Shown piece by piece: positions 23,741 to 34,284 of a stretch of DNA of 64,000 nucleotides (position 1 is the stretch's first letter; each line of letters begins with the position of its first letter). The notes below the pieces were generated by a model, which saw nothing but the letters and a program-made list of their open reading frames with translations, was not told where the DNA came from and ran no database searches. Source of the stretch: Rhizophagus irregularis. Taxonomy: Eukaryota > Glomeromycota > Glomeromycetes > Glomerales > Glomeraceae. The position numbers and the translations under genes were made by a program. The stretch lies in assembly GCF_026210795.1 (NCBI RefSeq), contig NC_089429.1:4402001-4466000 (forward strand), written 5' to 3'.

Positions 23741-23858
23741 AATTTCATTTTTTTTTTAAAAAAAAATATTCTGGAGGAGATATCGATATTTATAATTATG
23801 AGATAATAATAATAAATTGTACTGATATAGAAATTTTACGTGAAGATATAAAAGAAAT
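23741..23858 (+). pseudogene. Relic of a BTB-SPRY 5' end
   Basis: A T-run and A-run like the family's 5' leader is followed by degraded sequence ending GATATAGAAATTTTACGTGA then AGATATAAAAGAAAT, which matches SDIEILCEDEKKL of intact copies. The relic stops exactly where an inverted-repeat element starts. Confidence 0.6.
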
Positions 23859-23859
23859 A

Positions 23860-24056
23860 CCCTATAAAAAAAGAATGTCCGGAAATTTTTATCGAAAAAT
23901 GTCCGGAAAATGAAAAATGTCCGATATTTCGGACATTTTCGGAAATTCACAATGTCTCGGCGTCCGGAATATTGGCATATTGCAATTTTCCAGCCATTCT
24001 CCGGACACCCGGACATTTTCTGGACATTGTTGATGAACATTCTTTTTTTTATGGGG
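23860..24056. repeat. MITE-like element with GTCCGG blocks
   Basis: Left end CCCTATAAAAAAAGAATGTC, right end ACATTCTTTTTTTTATGGGG; the terminal inverted repeats of about 19-20 bp are nearly perfect. The inside is rich in GTCCGG / CCGGAC and TCGGACATTT blocks on both strands, so the whole unit can fold back. No clear target-site duplication. Confidence 0.65.
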
Positions 24057-24245
24057 AAAAGTTTTTGAAACCAAATTTATTTTGAAATGAGCAACCTTGA
24101 GTCAGGTGTTTCGATGTTTCTCGGGCCGAAATACTGCCGAAATATATTCCGAAGTCCGAACTTATATATATAAGGTTATCTATTCAGATTAGGACATTTT
24201 TTTCGGCATTCCTTTCTTTGAAAATTCAAAAGTCGTTTTAATATA
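24057..24245. other. Short leader region before the TLDc gene
   Basis: Promoter and leader space for the gene at 24246. It has a TATA-like TATATATATAAGG near 24164-24176. Confidence 0.35.
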
Positions 24246-25743
24246 ATGTATGATAATAAATTTTTACCAAAATTATCTCAAAATTTTCTTGAAATTTTAG
24301 ATGATAATGAATTTTATGATATTACTATTGAAGTTGGTAATGACCCTTACGTAAAAATTTTTCGTGCTCATATGGTCATTTTAAACTATCGTTCTCCTTA
24401 TTTGCGAAGAATTTTATCAACTACCGTTAATAAAAATAAAAATGATGGAATTTTGACACATATTAAATTGCCAAATATTTTACCTGAAACTTTTCAAATG
24501 ATATTGAGGTAAGAGAATTGAAATAATAAATTATGCCGATTTTTTTTTTTTAAAAAAAATGTATTTTAATACTTACGGGAACATTCAAATATTTTTATTT
24601 AGATATATTTATGGAGGAAGGCTTTCTCTAGAGGAATATGATACTTCACATATTATTAAAATTTTGATTGCAGCCAGTGAACTTAGTCTTCAAGAATTAA
24701 TCACTCATTTACAATCATTTTTGATTGAAAATAAAAAAAATTGGATGGAACAAAATTTTAATTTGATATATAAAACAAGTTTTGAGAATGATTTCTTAAA
24801 ATTACAAAATTTTTGCACAGAATTAATATCCTACGAACCAGAGAAAATTTTTAATTCAATCGATTTCATTTCACTTACAGAAAAATCTTTGATTTCTATT
24901 ATTCAGAATGATAATTTTCAAATGAATGTGATACAAGTTTGGGAACATGTGCTTAAATGGGGTATTGCTAAAAATCCTGGACTTCCTTCGGATCCTTCAA
25001 ACTACTCAAAAGATGAGTTTATTACTTTAAGGGGTACTTTACAACAACTTATTCCTTTTATAAAATTCTTTAATTTAAATCATAAAGAATTTTTAAATAA
25101 AGTATATCCATATAAAAAAATTTTACCAAAAGATTTACGCGAAAATTTAATCAAAAATTTTATAGATCAGCCAAATAATAAGCTAGAATCAAAGATAATA
25201 ACTAAAGAAATTAATCCAAAAAGTATTGATTCAAGAATCATTACAAATCAACATGCTGAATTAATCTCTAAATGGATTGATAAATTAGAAATTACTGATA
25301 ATATGAAAAATTCATATGAATTTAAGTTGATTCTTCGTGGATCTCGTGATGGATTCTTATCTAGTAAATTCCATGAAATATGTGATAATCAATCTCATAC
25401 TATATCAATTATTAAAGTGAAAGACAGTAATGAAATTCTTGGAGGATATAATCCAATAAAATGGAAATCTGATGGTAGTTTTGGCACTACTAAAGATAGT
25501 TTTATATTCTCTTTTAAGAATAAAGAAAGTATTGAAAATTATATTTTAAGTCGAGTAAAAAATGATGAATATAAATATGCTACAAGTAATCGCATTAATC
25601 ACGGACCATCATTTTATAATGATCTTTTTTTGTATGACCCATATTGTGGTTTTGCAACACCATCAGGTTATGAAAAACCAATTAATAAAGTTGGATTTTT
25701 TTATGTAGAAGAATATGAAATATTTCAAATTATGAAAGATTGA
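24246..25743 (+). CDS. BTB-BACK-TLDc protein (2 exons)
   Basis: Exon 1 (24246-24508) and exon 2 (24603-25743) join in phase at an AGA codon (MILR then YIYGG) to 467 residues. The 94-nt intron starts GTAAGA and ends TTTAG. BTB spans about 1-115 (FYDITIEVGN, FRAHMVILNYRSPYLRRIL, YIYGGRLSLEE). BACK spans about 125-265 (LTEKSLISIIQNDNFQMNVI, VWEHVLKWG, LIPFIKFFNL, VYPYKKILP). TLDc spans about 299-465 (YEFKLILRGSRDGFLSSKFH, GYNPIKWKSDGSFGTTKDSF, a C-terminal EEYEIFQI). TLDc domains are linked to oxidative-stress protection and V-ATPase binding; with BTB-BACK an adaptor role is inferred. It is unrelated in sequence to the SPRY copies around it beyond the BTB-BACK fold, and unlike them it has an intron. 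Confidence 0.9.
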
Positions 25744-26860
25744 TTAATATTTTAATGATTAGATGCCAGTTTATTAAGATATATTATCTATTTACTTATT
25801 ACGAAACTATGGCTAGAAATATTGATTGCAGCATTATGAATTCTAAAATTGATTTAGCTGGTTTAGTATATTGAATCCTTTCCAGATGTAATGTCTCATC
25901 CCTCCCGTTGTGATCTCGCTCAATAAAATTCATTTTTCAATATCGAAATTGCTAAACGTATAATAACAATAAAAAAATAATTTACGGATTGCGTAACATT
26001 AATATCTGAACGAACGCGTGGCACTTTTTCTCCTGATTTTTTTTGATACCAATCGATAACATACAATGAACTGCCGTATTTTTAATATTAGTCCGTTGTA
26101 TAGGGCCAGAATTAAGATAGTGCCAGCCAATCTCTAAATAAGGTAATAAAAATTTGACCGGAATTATGATCATTTTGCCCCATTTTACGCAAACTCAGAC
26201 CTGACCCTTTTATATATATTTCGGGGTCCTATTGAACTTAATTTAAAAGCATTCATATTATTGACAAGAGTAATTTAATAAGTTGATTTATAGCAATAGA
26301 GAATATTTATGATAGATGATGGGAATTTTATTCTTTAATTTTGATATACCTGTATAGTAAAAAAGCTAAAAAAAATGGAAAAATGGTTCAAATTACAAAA
26401 GTGCATGTAGATTACGTAGATTACTCGAATAAATCTAATTTTTTATCATTTAAAATTTATTTAAAATTTATTTAAAATGAAAAATAAACTAGAATGCTAG
26501 GGCTATATTTTGATATCTTTCAGGATCATAATGCTTTTTTACTTCTTGAGAAAGATTAAAATGTTTGATTTTAAAGATAAAATGTAATGTGAAATTTATA
26601 AGATCAAATAAAAAAGTATAAATTAAAGAAAATAATCTACAACACTTTATACAAAGGCATTAAAAATTAGTCATAAGCATAATTATAAAAAAAAATTGCT
26701 AAACTAAATTCCATCTTAATTCATGATTAACCTCACAAGACTTCTACAGTTTTTCAGCTCTCAAATAGGCTATATTCACACACAATTTAGTACGATCATC
26801 ATGGGGCTATAGTAATTCCGTTAATTTTGTCACACATATACATCTTGTTTTCATAGGATT
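25744..26860. other. Intergenic spacer
   Basis: AATAAA at about 25922 may serve the TLDc gene. No believable gene. The minus-strand open frame at 25982-26173 shows no known domain. Confidence 0.4.
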
Positions 26861-26890
26861 GGTACAACATAGTACAGAATGTATAAATAT
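26861..26890 (+). promoter_or_regulatory. Core promoter of copy 4
   Basis: GGTACAACATAGTACAGAAT then GTATAAATAT: two GTAC boxes and a TATA-like box, about 83-112 nt before the ATG at 26973. Same order as in the copies at 45874 and 49318. Confidence 0.5.
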
Positions 26891-26972
26891 CAGGCTTAAT
26901 TCAAAAATGGAATTATTCTATTTCTCAAAAAAAAAAGGAAACAATAGAAAAAAATTTTTTTTTTTTGATAAA

Positions 26973-28367
26973 ATGGTAAGAGGATATTCATTAAATCAAG
27001 ATTTAAAATTGTTAGTGAATAATCCAAAGTATAGTGATATAGAAATTTTATGTAAGGATGAAAGGAAATTATATGCTTGTAGAGCAATTTTAGCAGCAAG
27101 GTCCGAAGTACTTGATGGACTGCTTTATAATGGGATGAAAGAGAGTTTCGAAAAACAAATTTCTCTTCCAACGATCAATTCTTGTGGAATGGAAATCATA
27201 TTAGAATATATTTATGTTGGATCAATTAAAGAAAATTCTTTGACTAAAGATAATATAGTCGAAACTTATTATGCTGCGGATTATTTTCAAATAACAAGTC
27301 TTCAAGAATTAATTATGAATAATTTCAGAAATTCACTAGAAAACAATTACACAAGAAATTATTTACCAGAGTTATTATCTAAAGTCGCGGAAATAATGCC
27401 ATTATCAGAAGATAATATTCTTCTTGATTTATTTGTCAAAGAAATAGCATCTGTTTCATTAAATGATATTGAATTTGGTCGATTATCTATTACAGCTCTT
27501 CAATATCTTTTATTTTATACATATGAAAAAGAAATACCTTTCGCAACACCAGAATATGAAGTATTTCGATATAGCGCTATTCTTGCAGCAAAACAAGTTT
27601 CTAATATTACATACAAAACTCTTATGGAACGGTTGCCAACTTTAGAGCAAATAGAGGACTCGATTCAATTAGAAAATAAATTTATCGCGAATCATCAAAA
27701 AGTTTCTAAAGAATTGGATCCATTGATCAAATATATCGATTTCAAGCGAATCAAAAGAAGTCAATTTGATTTCATTGAACCGTTAAAAATTATTCCAGCT
27801 GAAATAATTCAACAAAATTCAGAACCGATTAATACAGATTTAATAAATATTCGAGGAATACCGATTTATAGAATTAAAGAATCTGATCTTTTTTGGGATG
27901 AGTCGGCATGTGGATCAAATCTTAATATTAGTGATAATGGGAAAGTTGTAAGTGCATCGGATTATTGTAATTACCAACGAAGCGTTAGAGCCAATATATT
28001 ATTAGAAAATAAAGGTATTTATGAATGGGATGTTATCATTGAGAAAGCTTGTACATATGCCTGGGTTGGAGTGTGCGCATCAGAAAATTTTAGTTTTCAA
28101 ACGGCTGCAGGACTTCAACCCACTGGATGGGTATTAGGTTCCGGTGGTTATTGCGCTAATTCAACGTCAAAATATTGTCCTTCATTTGGAGATGGCACAA
28201 AAGTTACTGTTCATTTAGATATGAATAAAAGAACTTGTGCTTTTACAGTCAATGGTACAAAATATAAGGAGGTATTGGCATGGAATGATTTACCGTCAAA
28301 ACTTTATCCAGTGGTATCATTACGTCGTTCTGGCTGCTTTCGAATTCAACCTTATCAAAAAAATTAG
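26973..28367 (+). CDS. BTB-BACK-SPRY protein, copy 4
   Basis: Single exon, 464 residues from the ATG at 26973 (MVRGYSLNQDLKLLVNN). The frame is open upstream to 26859, but those residues come from the leader homopolymers and are not conserved. The first variable SPRY segment SASDYCNYQR resembles copy 1 (SASDDCNFNQ) rather than its neighbours. The second segment is short (NSTSKYCPSFG). The linker before SPRY is shorter than in other copies, and the protein ends RIQPYQKN without the FW tail. Confidence 0.9.
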   Translation: MVRGYSLNQDLKLLVNNPKYSDIEILCKDERKLYACRAILAARSEVLDGLLYNGMKESFEKQISLPTINSCGMEIILEYIYVGSIKENSLTKDNIVETYYAADYFQITSLQELIMNNFRNSLENNYTRNYLPELLSKVAEIMPLSEDNILLDLFVKEIASVSLNDIEFGRLSITALQYLLFYTYEKEIPFATPEYEVFRYSAILAAKQVSNITYKTLMERLPTLEQIEDSIQLENKFIANHQKVSKELDPLIKYIDFKRIKRSQFDFIEPLKIIPAEIIQQNSEPINTDLINIRGIPIYRIKESDLFWDESACGSNLNISDNGKVVSASDYCNYQRSVRANILLENKGIYEWDVIIEKACTYAWVGVCASENFSFQTAAGLQPTGWVLGSGGYCANSTSKYCPSFGDGTKVTVHLDMNKRTCAFTVNGTKYKEVLAWNDLPSKLYPVVSLRRSGCFRIQPYQKN

Positions 28368-29019
28368 AATATTTTAGTAGCATAATGTAACTAGAATACT
28401 CTAAGATTTATCCTATTAGCCTATATATCCGGTTGGTTTTTATAGAGTATCCGTATATTGATTTTTTTACATAGGTTTATCCAGATTATACTTTCGGATA
28501 TCTTAGGTTTAATAAAAGGTTTGATGCGGGCTTGAAAATGACAGCTAAAAGATCGATGTCTGTTAATTATAAATTTATTTGAATTATTTATAATATAATT
28601 TTTATTCGGGTTATCCGTTACTAACTGACATAGGATACTCGGACAATATTTTTGGAACGGATAATTCCATAATAGCATTAAGGTTATCCGGTTCGAAGCT
28701 CTATAGGCAAGAAAAATAACTTAATATTTTATATTTTTCCTTACAAGGAATGGCCCAAATATGGTTGAAAAATTGGTTTCAACCTTTGTGTGATTATTAT
28801 ATTATATTAATTACTCAAGAAAAATGCTTCTAAGACTATTAATTTATTATAAAGAATTATTACCTATAAATTTTCTATAATTTTTATGTTCTTCTTTTCC
28901 CACCTTTCTTTCATATTTAAATTAATAAGCAAGAGTGTTAGACTATTAGTTTATATTTTAATATTAAATTAATTGAATAATTATTAATATGTTAATCAAT
29001 AAACTATTAACAATTTAAA
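28368..29019. other. Intergenic spacer
   Basis: Sequence with several TATCCG and CGGATA blocks between 28420 and 28700, perhaps an eroded inverted-repeat element; borders could not be set. No gene. Confidence 0.35.
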
Positions 29020-29475
29020 TCTATTACAAAACATTTTGACCTGCAATTTTCTCCCAGATATAAATTCTACTATTGAAAATATGACAAAATATGGATTCCA
29101 TTTATAATTGTTTATCTACAAAATTATACTACTATGTTTCAAATTAATTTCTATTACAATTTTTTATACAATATTTTGACCCTGCAATTTTCTCCCTGAT
29201 TTAAATTCTACTATTGTAAATATGACAAAATATGAATTCTATTTATAATTATTTATCTATAAAGTTATACTGTTATGTTTCTAATTAATTTCTATTACAA
29301 TTTTTTATACAATATTTTGACCCTGCCTGATTTAAATTCTACTAATGAAAATATTATAAAATATGGTTTTCATTTACAATTGTTTTATCTATATAATTGT
29401 ACTATTAATTAATTTCTATTACAATTTTTATACAAACCATTGGAACCAGCTTTCTCCCAGGTTTGAATTCAGGTG
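29020..29475. repeat. Tandem repeat with about 140-bp unit
   Basis: The block TTTTGACCCTGCAATTTTCT ... TTTCTATTACAATTTTTTAT recurs at about 29035, 29175, 29316 and, shorter, 29435. Spacing is 140 and 141 bp, then about 121 bp. Units are 80-90 percent alike by eye; the third has lost part of the CTGCAATTTTCTCC block. Confidence 0.75.
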
Positions 29476-31364
29476 TTATTGATTTATATATTTCTACTAC
29501 TGAAGTATTAATTTTTTTTTATATCGCAGCGCATTTGCAATTTTATTAGAATAAAAATAAAAACTACTCTAATATTATTAAATTACAAACCACTCGTCAT
29601 ACTAAAGTGTACCCCACGTGTGCACTGTCAAGTAATCAATTCGACTCAATAGGCAGACATCGTTTGAAACGTGTCATTCTTTGCTCGAAAGCCCTATTTT
29701 CTGCATCAGGTGATTACGGAACGTATTAATTATTAATGAAAAAAAAAACAGTTTAAATTAAAATTCATAATGACCACAATAAATGCATCGTAAATTATCT
29801 AAAATTTGATCTTGAAATCTTTGGCAACCACGTTACAATACCCATATGGAAATTCTGAAATATTAACATTTATTCATGAAATCCAATAGATTATAAAATT
29901 TTTATGGCACCTAATGGTGTTCCATGTTGATAGAGCTTCCATTATGCAAAATTAAAAGTAAACTATTGTTGTGAAATAAAAAGTTATCCACAACACTATA
30001 ATCATTATTTTGCATAAAAAATTTCCTTGAAAAAACGAAGCATTATCACTAAATGACAATAATAAAACAATAAATGGAATAATGGAAATTGTACATTTTT
30101 TCCAATTTTACAATTTCACCAATAAGAGCGAGTATTCCTTTATTAGTAATTTTCCACATCATATTGCTTTTTGCATCAAAAGTATTTGATTGCCTTCTTA
30201 ATGATCCTAATAATAACAGCACTGAACTTTTTTTAAAAGTCATGATGTTCAAAATAAAAATTAGATAAAAAGTCAAAATATAAAGTAATTAAAAAAAAAA
30301 TTTAGTATCTAAATGACACAACTTACTCATTGATTTTTCACTTTTATTACTTGTACTTTAGGCCATATTCTGAATAAAACAGGATATTAAAGAACTTTTA
30401 GATTTTATAATCATTGAGAATCAAATAATTTTAAAAATCATTGATAGTTACCTTTTCTTCCATAATAAGTATAAGCACAAGTATTAGAAATTTCAGAAAT
30501 ATTTTATTTCCGGAGCCTTTTGCCTTTTGGTATCTCAGCCTGAATCTCCAACCTTTTCCTATTCCAAACCAATTGTTCTTTTAGGATTTTTACAGTATCT
30601 CTTCGTCTTTATCTTTAAGTTGACAACGTGTGTTCGTCATCACAAAATTACAAACGTTTTCCTATCGTCAATATTTTTATTTCCCTGCCAAAAGCAAAGA
30701 AACTGTGACGATGATAACTATAATAAGTTACAGTTTTCTTTTTAAAAATACTGGTCACTACAAGCTTTTTTGAATTTATGAATTAAAAGTCATCAAAAAA
30801 AACTTTAATTTCTTTAGATTTAACCGGTAATGATATAATTAATAATTTGGGTTTGAAAAATTATGAATAATTAAAATAATTTTTCTATCTTATAAAGATT
30901 TTTGTAATAATATGATTCTAGGATAAATATACATCTTTAAACATAAATTTTATTAAACTCTTTGTAACTGGTAAAATATATTTTTTATAAGAAACATAAC
31001 CCTTAAAATTAGCATATTTTATAACTAATTATGTTTCACACAAACTTTACATTTCTGAAACGTGTTAGCGTGTGAGTTAAACCACACCACTTACACAATT
31101 AATTGGCTTTGCTGGGCTTTGGTCAAATTTGCCAATCACAATATATTATGGCATAATATTTGAGGCTCTTAAATATAAACATAGAACAAGTTAATCGAGC
31201 AAAGCCTTGTACTGCTGTTACATTAAACATATGACAGTTTGTCAGAAAATGCGAAAACGCACCGAAATTCGGGATAATCGGATAATTTACCTATGAATCC
31301 TTGCTATAAAGAGCGTAATTAATACTATTGTTTTTGTTTTAAAATTAATTTAGCTAATTTTAGC
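29476..31364. other. Intergenic spacer
   Basis: No gene is supported. The minus-strand open frame at 30049-30276 and plus-strand one at 30527-30745 have no recognisable domain. A small fold-back lies at 29942-30017 (listed separately). Confidence 0.4.
29942..30017. repeat. Small fold-back, TTATGCAAAAT arms
   Basis: TTATGCAAAAT at 29942-29952 and ATTTTGCATAA at 30007-30017 are perfect 11-bp inverted repeats 54 bp apart. It may be a tiny non-autonomous element or chance in AT-rich DNA. Confidence 0.35.
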
Positions 31365-31757
31365 TTATCGCCGTTTTCGAAATATGTGTAGATCCAAAAT
31401 TACTCCACTAAAAAAACGGATTTTTAAAATTTTGCGAAACTTAGCGATTTTTCTGAATAATTATATAGAAAAAGGACAATTATTAAAGAAATTGAAGCGA
31501 AACTCAAAAAACTTTAAATACTTACATGAGTTTCCTTATAAGCAAAGATTTAATGTTTACGTAAAAACAATAATTTTTTACAAGGAAACTCACTTAAATA
31601 TCTCGAATTTTTTGAGTTTCGCTTTAATTTCCTCAATAACTACCTTTTTTCCATGTAAATATTCAAAAAAATCGCCAAGTTTCGCAAAATTTTGAAAATT
31701 GGTTTTTTTAATGGGTGGCTTGGATTACATTACACATATTTCTGAAAACGGCGATAA
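31365..31757. mobile_element. Fold-back MITE, TTATCGCCG family, 393 bp
   Basis: Starts TTATCGCCGTTTTCGAAATA and ends TATTTCTGAAAACGGCGATA plus A; the ends pair over about 26 bp. Inner blocks also pair: TTTTGCGAAACTTAGCGATT with the complement of AATCGCCAAGTTTCGCAAAA, GAAGCGAAACTC with GAGTTTCGCTTT, and GAGTTTCCTT with AAGGAAACTC. The whole element is thus one long imperfect hairpin. The open frame at 31384-31695 lies inside it and is an artefact. The element at 55921-56097 has the same ends. Confidence 0.8.
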
Positions 31758-32895
31758 ATAAGTTTCAGCTCAGCCTGATTTAGTACACAAGTATATACAA
31801 AGTATACAAAGCAAGGTTTATTTAATATCAAAGCAACAACATCAAATGAAACAATTTCCAAGTTTTAATATTTCTTTATAGCCATTGCTAGTGTAACTAA
31901 ACAGGGAGGCTGTACTTATATGTTTTTGTAATTAGAAATGAGTATCATTAAAAATAAGCCATTAACCAGGAAATGACATCACTATAAAGTCCGGAGTATT
32001 GTTTATGATGCATTTATATGATCAAAATGTCCCTCAAATTGTTAAAAATTGTTAAATCCGAAGGACCATATTTCTATGCAAAATGATATAATAACTATGT
32101 TTTTGATAAAGAATTTTTTAATGACGAGAGGATATGTGATATAGAAGTATAAGGGAATATTCTAAATTTATTGATCGAAATAGCTACAAATATTCATTAA
32201 GTACCGTTGAATTTTGAAAAAAGAACCCAGAAGTAACAATTCAATTTAAATATGATTGGTGGGATTCTGGCTGGGACAGCCAGAATTATAGAAATTTTTT
32301 TTTTTGTTTTTTTTTCGATTTTTCGAATTTTCAGAAACTTATTCGGAGCGTTATTAGATACGAATAATAAACTTGAGCTTTGCAATCTGTCCGTATGAAT
32401 AATTTACCAACGTATCTTAATCTGTAGTATCATTCTATTGTAAAAAAAAGCGCATTTATTTTACATAACAAATTCAATAATTATTCTTCAGAATCCACCG
32501 GTTTAAATATATTTCTTACCGATCGATTTTTTTGGGTAGCGTTAGTGATAGTGTCGGCCGAAATTTTGTCGCATTTTTGACTATCAGACTCTGAATATGC
32601 CGATCTCCACTGTAACACATCATTGTTAAATTTCTTTGTTCGATTTATTATTTATATTATACGAAAGATGTATTCGGAAATTATGAACTAAATATTTATA
32701 CTTTACTTATATGTAATTTTCCGGAAGTAATTTGAGTAACGGAAAAAAAATAGTGTTATATGATTCGTACTTTAATCAATTTGTGCAATGGTCACAAAAT
32801 TAATAGTTAAAGTTACACGACGTAAACTAAACAATAAAATTCCCAATTTTTTACTTCTTTGTCTTTTTGAAAACAAGAAAAACATTTTCTCTAAA
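31758..32895. other. Spacer before copy 5, with relic
   Basis: Holds the relic at 32121-32216 and a 13-bp imperfect palindrome GGCTGGGACAGCC at about 32269-32281. A weak GTAC box (TTCGTACTTTAATC, about 32764) may belong to the promoter of copy 5. No other gene. Confidence 0.35.
32121..32216 (+). pseudogene. BTB-SPRY relic with large internal loss
   Basis: ATGACGAGAGGATAT is the family start (MTRGY). It runs straight into GTGATATAGAAGT (SDIEV region), then GGGAATATTCTAAATTTATT (NILLNLL) and ACCGTTGAATTTTG (TIEFG). Most of BTB, the second half of BACK and SPRY are absent in under 100 bp. Confidence 0.65.
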
Positions 32896-34284
32896 ATGAT
32901 GAAAGGATATTCGTTAGAGTATGATTTAGGATTATTAATAAACAATCCAAAGTATAGTGATATAGAAATTTTATGTGAAGATGAAAAGAAACTATATGGT
33001 TGTAGAGCAATCTTGGCTGCGAGATCCGAAGTATTTGATAGATTATTTTATAACGGAATGAAAGAAAGTTACGATAATCAAATTTCTTTTCCAGAAATTA
33101 ATTCTTCTGGAATGAAGATTATTTTAGATTATATTTATACAGGATCAATAAAAGAAGAATCTTTAAATAAAGACAATATAATCGAAGCATATTATGCTGC
33201 AGACTTTTTTCAATTATTAGACCTTCAAGATTTTATAATGAAATTTATTGAAAACACTAATTATACGGAAAATTATTCACCAGAATTATTATCTAGAGCT
33301 GCGGAGAAAATACCATTTTCAGATGACAATATTCTTCTAAATTTATTGATTGAAACAGTAGCAAATACTCCATTAAATACAATAGAATTAGGTCGATTAT
33401 CTATTACGGCACTTCAATATCTTCTATCTTGTACATATGAAAAAGAAAAACCCTTCGCAACCCCAGAATATGAAGTTTTTCGATATAGCGCTAACCTTGC
33501 AGCAAAACAAGTTTCTAATATTACATATAAAAGTCTTGTGAAAAGGCTGCCAACCTTGGAAGAATTAGAGAATTCGAAACAAATAGAAATTAAACGTATT
33601 TACAATAACAAAAAGATTGCTAAAGAATTGGAACCTTTAATTAAATTTATTGATTTCAGGCGAATTAAAGGACAAATATTGGCAGATATCATTGACCCGT
33701 TAGATATTATTTCAACTAAAGTAATTTTAGATGTTTATCGACAAAAGGCAAGATTAAATAATACAGATTCAAATGAATTTCGAGGAACACTTAACAATTA
33801 TGTTTGGGATAAGTCAGCATGTGGGTCAAAACTTATAGTTGAGGATAACGGAAAAGTTGTATATGCACAAAACGGATGGTATAACCTTCAAAATGTTAGA
33901 TCTAAAATGACATTTGAAAATAAAGGTATTTTCGAATGGGATGTTATTATTGAGAAAATATGTGAGAATATTTGGGTTGGAATTTGTGCATCAGAAAATT
34001 TTAATTATGAAAACTTTGCAGGATTTCAACCTACTGGATGGGTATTAGGTTCAAATGGTAACTGTCTTAATTCCAACAATTGGTCAAATTATTGTCCTTC
34101 ATTTGGAGATGGTACGAAAATTACCGTTCATTTAGATATGAATAAAAGAACTTGCGCTTTTTCAGTCAATGGTAAAAGGTATTCAGAAATATCAGAATGG
34201 AATAATTTACCATCAAAACTTCATCCAGTTGTATCATTACGGTATCCTGGACGTTTTCGAATTAAGCCTCATCAAAAAGTTTGA
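32896..34284 (+). CDS. BTB-BACK-SPRY protein, copy 5
   Basis: Single exon, 462 residues from the ATG at 32896 (MMKGYSLEYDLGLLINN); the second ATG, three bases on, is equally possible. The frame is open upstream to 32788 but those residues are not conserved. SPRY variable segments are YAQNGWYNLQ and NSNNWSNYCPSFG. It keeps FAGFQPTGWVLGSNG and the DGTKITVHLDMNKRTCAFSVNG strand pair. It ends RIKPHQKV. It stands alone, with 4.5 kb without an intact gene upstream and 2.4 kb downstream. Confidence 0.9.
   Translation: MMKGYSLEYDLGLLINNPKYSDIEILCEDEKKLYGCRAILAARSEVFDRLFYNGMKESYDNQISFPEINSSGMKIILDYIYTGSIKEESLNKDNIIEAYYAADFFQLLDLQDFIMKFIENTNYTENYSPELLSRAAEKIPFSDDNILLNLLIETVANTPLNTIELGRLSITALQYLLSCTYEKEKPFATPEYEVFRYSANLAAKQVSNITYKSLVKRLPTLEELENSKQIEIKRIYNNKKIAKELEPLIKFIDFRRIKGQILADIIDPLDIISTKVILDVYRQKARLNNTDSNEFRGTLNNYVWDKSACGSKLIVEDNGKVVYAQNGWYNLQNVRSKMTFENKGIFEWDVIIEKICENIWVGICASENFNYENFAGFQPTGWVLGSNGNCLNSNNWSNYCPSFGDGTKITVHLDMNKRTCAFSVNGKRYSEISEWNNLPSKLHPVVSLRYPGRFRIKPHQKV

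Noticed and set aside
28685-28700. GGTTCGAAGC as a possible tRNA T-loop
   Set aside because: No cloverleaf, acceptor stem or anticodon arm can be built around it.
31384-31695. Open frame of 103 codons
   Set aside because: It lies wholly inside the fold-back element and comes from its inverted arms.
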